Source of the DNA: SIG598 sp045538015
Lineage (GTDB): Bacteria; Bacillota; Clostridia; Oscillospirales; Acutalibacteraceae
Direction of reading: 5' to 3'
Assembly: GCA_045538015.1 (NCBI GenBank)
Contig: JAZSQO010000067.1
Coordinates: 1-64,000, forward strand
Length of the DNA stretch: 64,000 nucleotides
Below, piece after piece: positions 24,523 through 33,721 of the stretch; the stretch's first letter is position 1; the number at the start of each line of letters is the position of its first letter. The notes below the pieces were generated by a model that was given only the letters and a program-made list of their open reading frames with translations, made no database searches and was not told the DNA's origin. Both the position numbers and the translations under genes were made by a program.

Positions 24523-25451
24523 GATACTCCCTCGGACTTGACACAAGCAACTACACCACCTCGACCGCTCTTTACGACAAGGAGACCGGCGAGGTAATCC
24601 AGCAGAAGAAACTGCTTCCGGTGGCTCAGGGGCAGCTTGGCCTGCGCCAGAGCGACGCGGTGTTCCATCATGTCCAGCAGCTTCCGGAGATGATGACCGC
24701 CCTTTTCGACGGGCAGAAAGCCACGCCGGAGGTCATCGGTGTTTCCACAAGACCCCGGCCGGTGGATGGCTCCTATATGCCCTGCTTTGAGGTGGGACGT
24801 GGAGCCGCCGAGCAGCTGGCCGCCGTTCTGGGCGTTCCCGTGCGCCGCTACTCCCATCAGGAGGGACATATCGCCGCGGCTATGTATTCCTCGGGCTTCA
24901 GAGCCAAAGAGGGAGAAAAATTCATCGCCTACCATCTTTCCGGCGGCACCACCGAAGGCGTGCTTGTGACCCGGCTTGAGGACGGCTTTTCCGTTGAGCT
25001 CATATGCGGCTCACTTGACCTCAAGGCGGGCCAGCTTATCGACCGCGTCTCAGGGATGCTGGGACTGCCCTTTCCGGGCGGAGTACATCTTGAAAAGCTG
25101 GCGCTGGCCTATGACGGCGATGTGCGCTGCAAGCCCACCATGAAGGGCCTTGACTGCTGCCTTTCCGGTGTTGAGAACATCTGTCAGCGTCTCCTTGCCG
25201 AGGGCGAGGATCACGAATATATCGCCCGGGTGTGCATCGGCCACGTGACCGCCGCGGTCACCGCCATGACCGAGGGCATTTTCCAGAAATACGGCGAGCT
25301 GCCGCTGCTTTTTGCCGGAGGAGTATCCTCCAACGTCACTCTGCGCGAAGAAATGCAGCGTCGCTTCGGCGCTCATTTTGCCCAGCCGGCCTTTTCCTGC
25401 GACAACGCGGCGGGCATAGCCATTCTCGCGTCCGGTGGTGAATGTCTGTGA
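24519..25451 (+). CDS. TsaD/Kae1-like ASKHA protein (paralog)
   Basis: A protein of 310 residues with the ASKHA fold of TsaD: GLDTSNYTTSTALYD (phosphate 1), the metal-binding HxxxH as HQEGH (H113, H117) and FAGGVSSNVTLREE (adenosine motif). It lacks the normal TsaD N-terminal ILGIETSCDET sequence, which marks it as a diverged paralog; a true TsaD should exist elsewhere. It probably binds ATP and iron or zinc, but its reaction is unknown. It overlaps nusB by 4 bp (ATGA) and xseA by 10 bp, so its product level is tied to theirs. Confidence 0.85.
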   Translation: MRYSLGLDTSNYTTSTALYDKETGEVIQQKKLLPVAQGQLGLRQSDAVFHHVQQLPEMMTALFDGQKATPEVIGVSTRPRPVDGSYMPCFEVGRGAAEQLAAVLGVPVRRYSHQEGHIAAAMYSSGFRAKEGEKFIAYHLSGGTTEGVLVTRLEDGFSVELICGSLDLKAGQLIDRVSGMLGLPFPGGVHLEKLALAYDGDVRCKPTMKGLDCCLSGVENICQRLLAEGEDHEYIARVCIGHVTAAVTAMTEGIFQKYGELPLLFAGGVSSNVTLREEMQRRFGAHFAQPAFSCDNAAGIAILASGGECL

Positions 25452-26647
25452 GAATTTTTTCCGTCTCCGAGGTCAACGGATATACCAAAGCTATCCTTGA
25501 CGAGGATATGATCCTTTCGGATATCCATGTGTCCGGAGAAATATCCAACCTCAAGCGGCACACCTCGGGGCATATGTATTTTTCCCTCAAGGATGAGAAG
25601 GGGCAGATCTCGGCGGCCATGTTCAAGTGGCAGTGCCAGTATCTGCGCTTTGCGCCCGCCAACGGCATGAAGGTTGTGGCGCACGGCAAAATAACCCTCT
25701 ACGAAGCCGGCGGCCAGTATCAGATGGTGGTGGCCTCTCTTCAGCCGGACGGCGTGGGCGCGCTGTACGCCTCCTACGAAAAGCTCAAGGCGCAGCTGGA
25801 AGCCGAGGGGCTTTTTGCACCCGAGCGAAAGCGCCCGCTGCCCCAGATGCCCGCCAGAGTGGGTGTGGTCACCTCCAAGACCGGTGCGGCGGTGCGGGAT
25901 ATCATCAACATCATAGAACGCCGGTGGCCCGTGTGCTCGGTCGTGCTTGCTCCGGTGATGGTGCAGGGCGACGCGGCTCCTTTTCAGATAAGCAGAGCCA
26001 TCCGGGAAATGAACAGAAAAAAGGCCTGCGATGTGATGATCGTTGGCCGGGGCGGCGGCTCCATCGAGGATCTATGGGCCTTCAACGACGAGGCGGTGGT
26101 TCGTGTCGTTGCCGAATCGGAGATCCCGGTGATCTCGGCCGTCGGCCATGAAACGGATTTTACCCTCTGCGACTTTGCTGCCGATATGCGGGCACCTACG
26201 CCCTCGGCGGCGGCGGAGCTGGCTGTCCCGGAAATGGGGAGCGTCAGTGCTTACATAGAGCGCAGAGTAAGCGATATACGGGCGCGGCTCGGCTTTTCCG
26301 CCGAACGGGCCGCCGCGCGGCTTGAGAGCGTAATGTCCCGGCGGTGCCTTGCCTCGCCGATGTTTCTGATAGAGGATAAAGCCCAGCGGCTGGACGCCGC
26401 CGTGGCCGCGGCAAAGGCCGGGATGGAATCCTGCGTCAGCGCCTGCGGAGAACGGTTCTCCCGGGTGTGTGCCGGGCTGTCGGCTCTTAATCCTCTGGCG
26501 GTTCTCGGCCGGGGCTACTCGGTGGTGTCCGACGGCGAGCATATAATTTCCAGTATCACTCAGCTCAGCGAGGATGCTATAATAAATATCAGGCTTTCGG
26601 ACGGCACTGCATCCGCCCGTGTCCTGGAGAAGCGGGATGACCAATGA
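25442..26647 (+). CDS. xseA: Exodeoxyribonuclease VII large subunit
   Basis: A nuclease subunit of 401 residues. An N-terminal OB-fold (VSGEISNLKRHTSGHMYFSLKD) is followed by the catalytic core with VGRGGGSIEDLWAFNDE and SAVGHETDFTLCDFAADMRAPTPSAAAE, both diagnostic. With XseB it degrades single-stranded DNA to oligonucleotides. The ATG at 25442 lies inside the upstream gene; the stop overlaps xseB in ATGA. Confidence 0.97.
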   Translation: MSVRIFSVSEVNGYTKAILDEDMILSDIHVSGEISNLKRHTSGHMYFSLKDEKGQISAAMFKWQCQYLRFAPANGMKVVAHGKITLYEAGGQYQMVVASLQPDGVGALYASYEKLKAQLEAEGLFAPERKRPLPQMPARVGVVTSKTGAAVRDIINIIERRWPVCSVVLAPVMVQGDAAPFQISRAIREMNRKKACDVMIVGRGGGSIEDLWAFNDEAVVRVVAESEIPVISAVGHETDFTLCDFAADMRAPTPSAAAELAVPEMGSVSAYIERRVSDIRARLGFSAERAAARLESVMSRRCLASPMFLIEDKAQRLDAAVAAAKAGMESCVSACGERFSRVCAGLSALNPLAVLGRGYSVVSDGEHIISSITQLSEDAIINIRLSDGTASARVLEKRDDQ

Positions 26648-26877
26648 AAAAGAAAATGACATTTGAACAGTCCCTCGAGCGACTTGAGGAGATCGCGGCG
26701 ATACTCGAGCAGGGCAACGCCCCTCTGGAGGACGCGCTGAAGCTGTATGAGGAGGCTTCCGGTCTGGCGGCTGAATGCCAGAAGCAGCTTTCACAGGTAC
26801 AGCTCAGAATAACCGAACTTTCCGACATCAAGACCGACACGGCGGCAAATGCCGATCAGGAGGAAGACGATGGATAA
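26644..26877 (+). CDS. xseB: Exodeoxyribonuclease VII small subunit
   Basis: A helical protein of 77 residues with the signature FEQSLERLEEIAAILEQGNAPLEDALKLYEE-type helices, which wrap XseA. It overlaps both neighbours: 4 bp with xseA, 8 bp with ispA. Confidence 0.95.
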   Translation: MKKKMTFEQSLERLEEIAAILEQGNAPLEDALKLYEEASGLAAECQKQLSQVQLRITELSDIKTDTAANADQEEDDG

Positions 26878-27763
26878 CAGCACCCTCAAAAGCATCATGT
26901 CCGAATGGCGGGAAATAGTGGAAAAGCGCCTTGAGGAGCTTTCCCGTGCCAATTCCGGCTCCATTTATGCCCCGCTGTACGACACGGTCAGATATTCTCT
27001 GCTCAACGCCGGCAAGCGTATCCGCCCCATACTTACCCTCGAATTCTGCCGCGCGGCGGGCGGAGATCCCATGTCCGCCCTCGACTGTGCCTGCGCCGTG
27101 GAGATGATACACACATATTCTCTCATCCACGACGATCTTCCCTGCATGGATGACGATGACTTCCGCCGCAACAAGCCTTCCTGCCACAAGGTTTACGGCG
27201 AAGCCACGGCTCTGCTGGCCGGTGACGCCCTGCAGGCTCTGGCTCCTCTGACAATAGCCCGGTGCACTACCGCTCCCGCCGACCGTCTGCTGGCCTGCGT
27301 GGGCGAGCTGGCTCAGCTCAGCGGCCCGGACGGCATGATCGGCGGCCAGATGATCGACATGGAATCGGAAGGCAAATCCGTGGGCGCGGATACCCTGCGC
27401 TCCATGGTCATAGGCAAGACCTGCGGCCTCATTGAAGCGGCCTGCGTGATGGGCTGCCGCATTGCCGGAGCCGACGAGCAAACCACCAACGCCGCTCGTG
27501 TTTACGCCCGGGAGATGGGCATCGCCTTCCAGATTATCGATGACATTCTCGATGTGGTGGGCGACCCGAAGCTTCTCGGCAAGCCGGTGGCCAGCGACGC
27601 GGAAAACGAAAAGTCCAACTACGTTTCCGTAATGGGATTGGACGGCGCCAAGCGGTTTGCCGAAATTCACACCAACAGTGCCGTTGCCGCTCTGGCTCCT
27701 CTTGGCGACAAGGCTGATTTCCTTGCCTCCTTTGCCCGCTATCTTCTGGAGCGGGTCAACTGA
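26870..27763 (+). CDS. ispA: Farnesyl diphosphate synthase / polyprenyl synthetase
   Basis: A trans-prenyltransferase of 297 residues that condenses isopentenyl and dimethylallyl diphosphates. Both Asp-rich motifs are present: DDLPCMD (88-94) and DDILD (about 224-228), as are the GKRIRP and KT-x-G segments. ATG 26870 is chosen because AGGAGG lies 6 bp upstream. Next to dxs it supplies isoprenoid chains for undecaprenyl phosphate and quinones (inference). Confidence 0.94.
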   Translation: MDNSTLKSIMSEWREIVEKRLEELSRANSGSIYAPLYDTVRYSLLNAGKRIRPILTLEFCRAAGGDPMSALDCACAVEMIHTYSLIHDDLPCMDDDDFRRNKPSCHKVYGEATALLAGDALQALAPLTIARCTTAPADRLLACVGELAQLSGPDGMIGGQMIDMESEGKSVGADTLRSMVIGKTCGLIEAACVMGCRIAGADEQTTNAARVYAREMGIAFQIIDDILDVVGDPKLLGKPVASDAENEKSNYVSVMGLDGAKRFAEIHTNSAVAALAPLGDKADFLASFARYLLERVN

Positions 27764-27790
27764 TTTACTGCAAAGCAAAAGGATGATTCA

Positions 27791-29659
27791 ATGACCTTTG
27801 AGAACTTTCCTGATATCGACAAGAATCCGGAGAGTCTGAAAAGTCTCTCATATGAAGAAATAGACCAGCTGTGCGCTCAGATTCGCAGTAAGCTGGTGGA
27901 AACTCTGTCCCGCAACGGCGGTCATCTTGCCCCCAATCTTGGCGTGGTGGAGCTGACCGTCGCCATGCACAGAGTGTTTGATTCTCCCGTCGACCAGTTT
28001 GTGTTCGATGTGGGGCATCAGAGCTATACCCACAAGCTGCTTACCGGCCGTGCCGACCGCTTTGACACCATTCGCACCGAGGGTGGTCTGGCTGGATTTC
28101 CCAAGCCCTCGGAGAGTGTACACGATCCCATGGTCACCGGCCACAGCAGCACCTCCATATCCAACGCCTGCGGCCTTGCCCGTGCCAAACGGCTCAAGGG
28201 CGAAAAGGGCACTGTGGTCGCCGTTATTGGCGACGGCGCCCTGACCGGCGGACTTGCCTACGAAGGCCTTAACAATGCCGGTCAGGCAAGGGACAACATC
28301 ATTGTCATACTCAACGACAACAAGATGTCCATTTCCAAAAACGTGGGCGCCATGGCCCGGCACCTTGCCGTTATCCGCACCAAGACCAGCTATGTCAAGT
28401 TCAAGGCGGTGACTGCCAAGGTGGTGGGAGCCATCCCGCTTATCGGAAAGCCAATCAAAAAGGCACTCTTCCGCTCCAAGTCGGCGCTGAAGAACGCGGT
28501 CTATAAAAACACCCTTTTTGACGCGCTGGGATTTGCCTATCTGGGGCCGGTGGACGGCCACAATGTAAAGCAGCTGGAGCAGGCGCTGACCCTTGCGAAA
28601 AATCTCAATCGCCCGGCTCTTGTCCATGTATGTACAAGCAAGGGCAAGGGATACCAGTACGCCGAGCGCAACCCCGGCAAATTCCACGGCATCGGCAAAT
28701 TCGACATCGACACCGGAGAGCCTATCTCCGGCGGCCCGAATTTTTCCTCGGTTTTCGGCAAGGCTCTGTGCGAGCTTGCCCGGAAGGACGAGTCGGTTTG
28801 CGCCGTTACGGCGGCTATGAAATCGGGAACTGGTCTTTCCGACTTTGCCGCCGATTTCCACCGCCGTTTCCACGACTGCGGCATTGCCGAGGAGCACGCT
28901 GTTTCCTACTGCGCCGGACTGGCTGCCGGCGGACTCAAGCCGGTTTTTGCCGTATATGCCAGCTTTATTCAGCGCTGCTACGACCAGATAATCCACGATG
29001 TGTCCATTCAGGGACTGAACGTCACCTTCGCGGTGGACAGAGCCGGTGTGGTTGGCGAGGACGGCGAGACCCACCACGGCCTCTTTGATGTGGCTATGCT
29101 GAATACCGTTCCGGGAATGAGCATTTATTCCCCGTGTTACTTTGACGAGCTTACTGCTTCCCTTGAATCCTGCGTCAACGAGCCTTCTCCGGCGGCCATT
29201 CGCTATCCGAGAGGCGCTGAGCCGGAAAAGCCGGAGGGCTTTGAGATATCCACAGAGCCGTATTGCGTGTATGGCGATCCAAACGCGGAAACCGTCATCG
29301 TGACCTATGGCCGTATTTTCGGCGCCGCGGCGAAAGCCTGCGACCGCCTGCGGGCAGAGGGAAGGAGCGTATGCGTGCTGAAGCTGCTGCGTGTAAAGCC
29401 CATCGACCCGGAGTGCGTTGAAGCGGTCTCCAAAGCCGGACACATCCTCTTCTTTGAAGAGGGCATAAAGCAGGGCGGCATCGGAGAGACCTTTATCGCC
29501 CTTCTGGAGGAACGGGGATACAGCGGAACATACTTCCTCCGGGCTGTTGACAATTCCTTTGTGACCCACGCGTCGGTGGCGCGGCTGCTTGAGATGCTGG
29601 GTCTGGACGAAACCGGCGTGTACAATGCCGTCAGAAAGGTAATCGAATCCCATGAGTGA
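27791..29659 (+). CDS. dxs: 1-deoxy-D-xylulose-5-phosphate synthase
   Basis: A thiamin-diphosphate enzyme of 622 residues that joins pyruvate and glyceraldehyde 3-phosphate in the first step of the non-mevalonate isoprenoid pathway. Features: FDVGHQSYTHKLLTGR (N-terminal catalytic His), GDGALTGGLAYEGLNNAG (TPP/Mg motif), FAVDRAGVVGEDGETHHG, and a C-terminal transketolase domain. Length is standard. RBS AAAGGAT-like. It overlaps tlyA by 8 bp. Confidence 0.97.
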   Translation: MTFENFPDIDKNPESLKSLSYEEIDQLCAQIRSKLVETLSRNGGHLAPNLGVVELTVAMHRVFDSPVDQFVFDVGHQSYTHKLLTGRADRFDTIRTEGGLAGFPKPSESVHDPMVTGHSSTSISNACGLARAKRLKGEKGTVVAVIGDGALTGGLAYEGLNNAGQARDNIIVILNDNKMSISKNVGAMARHLAVIRTKTSYVKFKAVTAKVVGAIPLIGKPIKKALFRSKSALKNAVYKNTLFDALGFAYLGPVDGHNVKQLEQALTLAKNLNRPALVHVCTSKGKGYQYAERNPGKFHGIGKFDIDTGEPISGGPNFSSVFGKALCELARKDESVCAVTAAMKSGTGLSDFAADFHRRFHDCGIAEEHAVSYCAGLAAGGLKPVFAVYASFIQRCYDQIIHDVSIQGLNVTFAVDRAGVVGEDGETHHGLFDVAMLNTVPGMSIYSPCYFDELTASLESCVNEPSPAAIRYPRGAEPEKPEGFEISTEPYCVYGDPNAETVIVTYGRIFGAAAKACDRLRAEGRSVCVLKLLRVKPIDPECVEAVSKAGHILFFEEGIKQGGIGETFIALLEERGYSGTYFLRAVDNSFVTHASVARLLEMLGLDETGVYNAVRKVIESHE

Positions 29660-30452
29660 AAAAATACGACTGGATGCCGCGGTGCTGGCGGCCGGCCTTG
29701 CCGAGAGCCGTGAAAAGGCGAAAGCCGCCATCATGGCCGGCATTGTTTTTGTAAACGGACAGCGGGAGGATAAGCCGGGCACTCAGGTAAAATCCACCGA
29801 CAATATCGAGGTTCGAGGCCAGAAGCTGCGCTATGTCAGCCGCGGCGGCCTCAAGCTGGAAAAGGCCATGGAGCAGTTTCCCATCGAGCTGGGGGGCTGT
29901 CTGTGCATGGATGTGGGTGCCTCTACCGGCGGCTTTACCGACTGTATGCTCCAGAACGGCGCGGCCAAGGTGTACGCCATCGATGTGGGCCGCGGTCAGC
30001 TGGCATGGAAGCTGCGCACCGACGAGCGCGTGGTCAATCTCGAGCGAACAAATATCCGCCATGTCACCCGGGAGCAGGTGCCGGAGGAGATAGACTTCTG
30101 CAGCATCGATGTTTCCTTTATCTCCCTGACCCTTGTTCTGCCGGTGGTATACGGTCTGCTCCGCGAGGGCGGTAAGCTGGTCTGCCTGATAAAGCCTCAA
30201 TTCGAGGCCGGCAAGGAGAATGTGGGCAAAAAGGGTGTTGTGCGTGATGCCTCGGTGCACGCCGAGGTCATTGATAAGATTATAAATTTCCTCGGGGAGA
30301 TCGGTTTTTCGGTCATTGGCGCCGATTTTTCTCCGGTAAAAGGTCCGGAGGGCAATATTGAATTTCTTGCCTGCGCGCAGAAGGGTGAAGGCCCGTCGGT
30401 GGAAGTGAACGCGGCGGAGCTGGTCAGACTGGCGCACGAGCAACTGGGGTGA
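29652..30452 (+). CDS. tlyA: TlyA-family rRNA 2'-O-methyltransferase
   Basis: A protein of 266 residues: an N-terminal S4 RNA-binding domain (RLDAAVLAAGLAESREKAK) and an FtsJ-like SAM fold with MDVGASTGGFTDCMLQNGA and SIDVSFISLTLVLP. In mycobacteria TlyA makes 2'-O-methylcytidines in 16S and 23S rRNA; in Firmicutes the role is inferred from the family. The nadK start follows within 6 bp. Confidence 0.93.
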   Translation: MSEKIRLDAAVLAAGLAESREKAKAAIMAGIVFVNGQREDKPGTQVKSTDNIEVRGQKLRYVSRGGLKLEKAMEQFPIELGGCLCMDVGASTGGFTDCMLQNGAAKVYAIDVGRGQLAWKLRTDERVVNLERTNIRHVTREQVPEEIDFCSIDVSFISLTLVLPVVYGLLREGGKLVCLIKPQFEAGKENVGKKGVVRDASVHAEVIDKIINFLGEIGFSVIGADFSPVKGPEGNIEFLACAQKGEGPSVEVNAAELVRLAHEQLG

Positions 30453-30457
30453 GGAAC

Positions 30458-31330
30458 ATGAAGCTGCTTATCCTGCCAAATTACGGCAAGGAGCTTACCG
30501 ACCAATGCACAAAGGAAATATGCGCTGTTCTGGCCGGTCTTGGCTGTGAGATAATCACTCAGCCTCTCTGCCGGGACAGATTTGACGGCTGCACCGGCCC
30601 GGAAAAGCTCTGGGACGAGGGGCAGCTCAGCCGGTGCGATGTGGTCGTGGCCGTCGGCGGTGACGGCACCATGATGCACGCGGCCAAATACGCAGCCGAG
30701 GCCGGCAAGCCGGTGCTCGGAATCAACACCGGCCGCCTTGGCTTCATGGCCGGGCTGGAGGCCTCCGACGCTCAGCTTGTGAGCCGACTTGTGACCGGCG
30801 AATACACCATTCAGAAGCGAATGCTGCTGGATGTGGAGACCATCCGCGAGGGCCAGGTCATCTCCCTGCGCCATGCCATCAACGACGCCGTTGTTTCCCG
30901 CGGCGCCCTTTCAAAGATAATCACCCTCAAGGTGCATCACAATGGCCGGCAGGCCATGGAGCTGCGGGCAGACGGTCTGATCGTCAGCACGCCGACCGGT
31001 TCCACCGCCTACGCTCTTTCGGCCGGCGGCCCGGTGATAGACCCTTCCTTCAAGTGCATAGAGGTCACGCCGGTCTGTCCCCATTCGCTCATGGACAGAG
31101 CCATCATATTCGACAGTGATTCGGAAATCACCATCGAAGCCGACCGGCGCAGGGATGACTACATCACCCTGCCCGAGGATCGGGTCACTCTTGCCGTGGA
31201 CGGCGAAAGCTCGGGAGAGCTGCTGCCCGGCGATGTCATTCGCATCAGGCGCTCGGAAATAAGCGCCGACTTTATCGAAATCAAAAAGCAGAGCTTTGCC
31301 AATCTTCTTTTGCAGAAATTTATCAACTGA
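30458..31330 (+). CDS. nadK: NAD kinase
   Basis: An enzyme of 290 residues that phosphorylates NAD to NADP. GGDGT is at residues 67-71, followed by INTGRLGFMA and the C-terminal SPTGSTAYALSAGG-type loop (as TPTGSTAYALSAGGP). ATG 30458 is taken as the start; GTG 30449 is possible but has no better ribosome site. It completes a tlyA-nadK-argR order common in Clostridia. Confidence 0.95.
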   Translation: MKLLILPNYGKELTDQCTKEICAVLAGLGCEIITQPLCRDRFDGCTGPEKLWDEGQLSRCDVVVAVGGDGTMMHAAKYAAEAGKPVLGINTGRLGFMAGLEASDAQLVSRLVTGEYTIQKRMLLDVETIREGQVISLRHAINDAVVSRGALSKIITLKVHHNGRQAMELRADGLIVSTPTGSTAYALSAGGPVIDPSFKCIEVTPVCPHSLMDRAIIFDSDSEITIEADRRRDDYITLPEDRVTLAVDGESSGELLPGDVIRIRRSEISADFIEIKKQSFANLLLQKFIN

Positions 31331-31353
31331 CACGAGGATACGGAGGAAAGACG

Positions 31354-31800
31354 ATGAAAAGAAGAAGACAAAACCGAATACTTGAGCTTATACGCGACAA
31401 CTGCATTGAGACCCAGGACGAGCTGCTGGCCATGCTGAGTGAGGACGGCTTTGTGGTCACTCAGGCCACAATCTCCCGCGACATCAAGGATCTCCACCTG
31501 ATAAAGGTCTCCGGAAGCGACGGCCGCTACAGATACACTCCCTCCAAATCAGAGGCTCCCGATATCTCTTCCAAATTCTACAGCCTGCTTTCCGACTCCG
31601 TGGATGATGTGGATGTGGGGCAGAACATCGTGTGCATCAAATGCTATTCCGGCATGGCTCAGGCTGTGTGCGCCTCTATGGATACCATCAGCTTTGACGG
31701 CGTGATAGGCACTCTTGCCGGCGAGGACACCATTTTTGTCCTCTGCCGCACCGACGCTCAGGCGGAGGCACTTCGCGGCGAGCTTATCAAGTTCATATAA
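31354..31800 (+). CDS. argR: Arginine repressor
   Basis: A protein of 148 residues with an N-terminal winged helix (TQDELLAMLSEDGFVVTQATISRDIK, ArgR signature) and a C-terminal hexamerisation/arginine-binding domain ending GTLAGEDTIFVLCRT. It represses arginine biosynthesis and can activate catabolism. AGGAGG-like GGAGGA upstream. The stop codon abuts the left end of a MITE-like element, so the ordinary argR-recN spacer has been disrupted. Confidence 0.95.
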   Translation: MKRRRQNRILELIRDNCIETQDELLAMLSEDGFVVTQATISRDIKDLHLIKVSGSDGRYRYTPSKSEAPDISSKFYSLLSDSVDDVDVGQNIVCIKCYSGMAQAVCASMDTISFDGVIGTLAGEDTIFVLCRTDAQAEALRGELIKFI

Positions 31801-31972
31801 GGCAGCACCACACAATTCCCGTGTTACAACTTAAGCACGATCTTGCTTGAATCTTTTCCGTCATACATCACAAAAATGCTCGTCAATACATAGAGTATTG
31901 ACTCTGCTTTTTGCATCGTCTGACGAAAAATCTTACAGCGCAATATCGCACTTAGAATTATGCGGTGTTGCC
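31801..31972. mobile_element. MITE-like palindromic element between argR and recN
   Basis: A 172-bp element. Its first 18 bases (GGCAGCACCACACAATTC) and last 18 bases (GAATTATGCGGTGTTGCC) are inverted copies with three differences. The inner parts also pair: AAGCACGATCTTGC with GCAATATCGCACTT, and CGTCAATAC with GTATTGACTC. The whole can fold as a long imperfect hairpin. It has no transposase. No clear target-site duplication is visible. I take it to be a miniature inverted-repeat element mobilised by a transposase elsewhere; other small palindromic repeats cannot be excluded. Confidence 0.75.
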
Positions 31973-31990
31973 CTAAGAGAGGTCATAACC

Positions 31991-33664
31991 TTGCTTTCAC
32001 GACTGTACATAGAAAATATAGCAGTTATCAAACAGGCCGAGATAAATTACACTCTCGGCCTTAATATCATGTCCGGCGAAACCGGCGCGGGCAAATCTAT
32101 CCTCATCGACTCCATCATGGCGGTCATGGGCGAGCGCACCAGCCGTGAGCTTATCCGCACCGGCGCCCAGAGCGCCTACGTCAGCGCGGAATTTTCCGAC
32201 ATTCGTCCGGTGGCTCTCGCGGCTCTGCTGGAGCTTGGCGTGGAGCCGGACGAGGGAGCGGTGACTCTCTGCCGGGAGCTCAAGACCGATGGGCGAGGCA
32301 CCTGCCGCGTCAACGGCAGGCCGGTCAATGTGGCCACGCTGAAGGCGGTGGGACGGCAGCTGGTCAACATCCACGGCCAGCATGATACCCAGTCTCTCAT
32401 GGATCCTGCCGGACACCTGCGCTACATCGACGCCATGTCCGGTGACAGCTCGCTGCTGGACGCCTACCGCACAGCCTACAGCGCTCTTGTGGAGGCTCGC
32501 AGAAAGCTTCACGAGCTGGAGGTTGACGAAGGGGAAAAGGAGCGCCGCATTGATATGCTGCGCTATCAGATAAACGATATTGAAAACGCGAGCATCCGTC
32601 CGGGAGAGACCGAGGCTCTCATCCGCAGGAGGGATAAATGCCGCAATTTTGAAAAGATCCGCTCGGCTCTCGGCAGAGCCAGTGCCATTCTCTCCGGGGA
32701 CGAGGATATCACCGGCGCGGTGAGTATGCTGGATGACTCCCGGGAGGAGCTTTCCTCGGTGTCCGATGTGCATCCGGATTTCGAGGCGCTTCACAGACGT
32801 ATAAAGGACGCCTACTATGAGGTGGCCGATATCGCCGAGGAGCTTTCCTCTCAGCTTGGATCCATGGAATTTGATCCGGCGGAGCTGGAGCAGATAGAGG
32901 ATCGTCTGGAGATTCTCGGACGCATCAGAAAGAAATACGGCGGTGAAGAGGAAGCTCTCCGATACGCCGAGGACGCCCGTCGGGAGCTGGACGGACTGGA
33001 GCGGGCCGACGAGCGCCGCGCCCAGATGCAGCAGGAGGTACTGAAGCTCAAGGAAAAGGCCGTTGCCGCGGCACTGGCGCTTTCTGAACAGCGCACACAG
33101 ACTGCGCAGGAGTTCAGCGAACGCATCCGGGCTGAACTTGCTTTTCTTGATATGCCCGGAGTGGGCTTTGAGGTCAGCTTCGAGCGCAAGCCTATGAGCG
33201 AGGACGGAGCCGATAAGGTTGAATTCCTCATATCGGCAAATCCGGGAGAGCCGCCCAAGCCCATCGCCAAAATCGCTTCCGGCGGCGAGCTGAGCCGAAT
33301 CATGCTTGCAATAAAGAACGTCCTTGCCGGCAGCGACGACATTGACACCCTTATCTTCGACGAGATCGACACCGGCGTCAGCGGCCGGGCAGCCTACAAG
33401 ATCGGCGTGAAGCTCAAGGAGGCCTCTGCGGCCCGTCAGATAATCTGCATTACTCACCTTTCCCAGATAGCCGCCAACGCTGACACCCATATGCTCATCC
33501 AGAAGCAGGTGGCCGACGGACGAACCTTCACTCAGGTCACCGAGCTGGACATCGACGGACGCATAAGCGAGCTGGCCCGGATAAACGGAGGCGAGAACAT
33601 CACGGAAACTCAGCTTGCCACAGCCCGTGAGCTGCTGGTTCAGGCGGGAATTATCGGCAAATAG
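31991..33664 (+). CDS. recN: DNA repair protein RecN
   Basis: An SMC-like ATPase of 557 residues, the standard length. N-terminal RLYIENIAVIKQAEI and Walker A GETGAGKS (29-36), a central coiled-coil region, then ASGGELSRIMLA and Walker B IFDEIDTGVSG. It binds broken DNA ends during recombination repair. TTG 31991 is chosen because AGAGAGG is 8 bp upstream and homology begins there; an in-frame ATG at 31847 lies inside the MITE and would add a foreign-looking leader. Only 18 bp separate the MITE from the start. Confidence 0.94.
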   Translation: MLSRLYIENIAVIKQAEINYTLGLNIMSGETGAGKSILIDSIMAVMGERTSRELIRTGAQSAYVSAEFSDIRPVALAALLELGVEPDEGAVTLCRELKTDGRGTCRVNGRPVNVATLKAVGRQLVNIHGQHDTQSLMDPAGHLRYIDAMSGDSSLLDAYRTAYSALVEARRKLHELEVDEGEKERRIDMLRYQINDIENASIRPGETEALIRRRDKCRNFEKIRSALGRASAILSGDEDITGAVSMLDDSREELSSVSDVHPDFEALHRRIKDAYYEVADIAEELSSQLGSMEFDPAELEQIEDRLEILGRIRKKYGGEEEALRYAEDARRELDGLERADERRAQMQQEVLKLKEKAVAAALALSEQRTQTAQEFSERIRAELAFLDMPGVGFEVSFERKPMSEDGADKVEFLISANPGEPPKPIAKIASGGELSRIMLAIKNVLAGSDDIDTLIFDEIDTGVSGRAAYKIGVKLKEASAARQIICITHLSQIAANADTHMLIQKQVADGRTFTQVTELDIDGRISELARINGGENITETQLATARELLVQAGIIGK

Positions 33665-33721
33665 CATAACCCGCGCCGCCGCGCAGTATTAATTGATATA
33701 CTGACGCAAAGGAGTGGCGTT

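Noticed and set aside
31847..31990. In-frame ATG extension of recN
   Set aside because: It lies inside the MITE-like element; RecN homology begins at the TTG 31991 with a good ribosome site.
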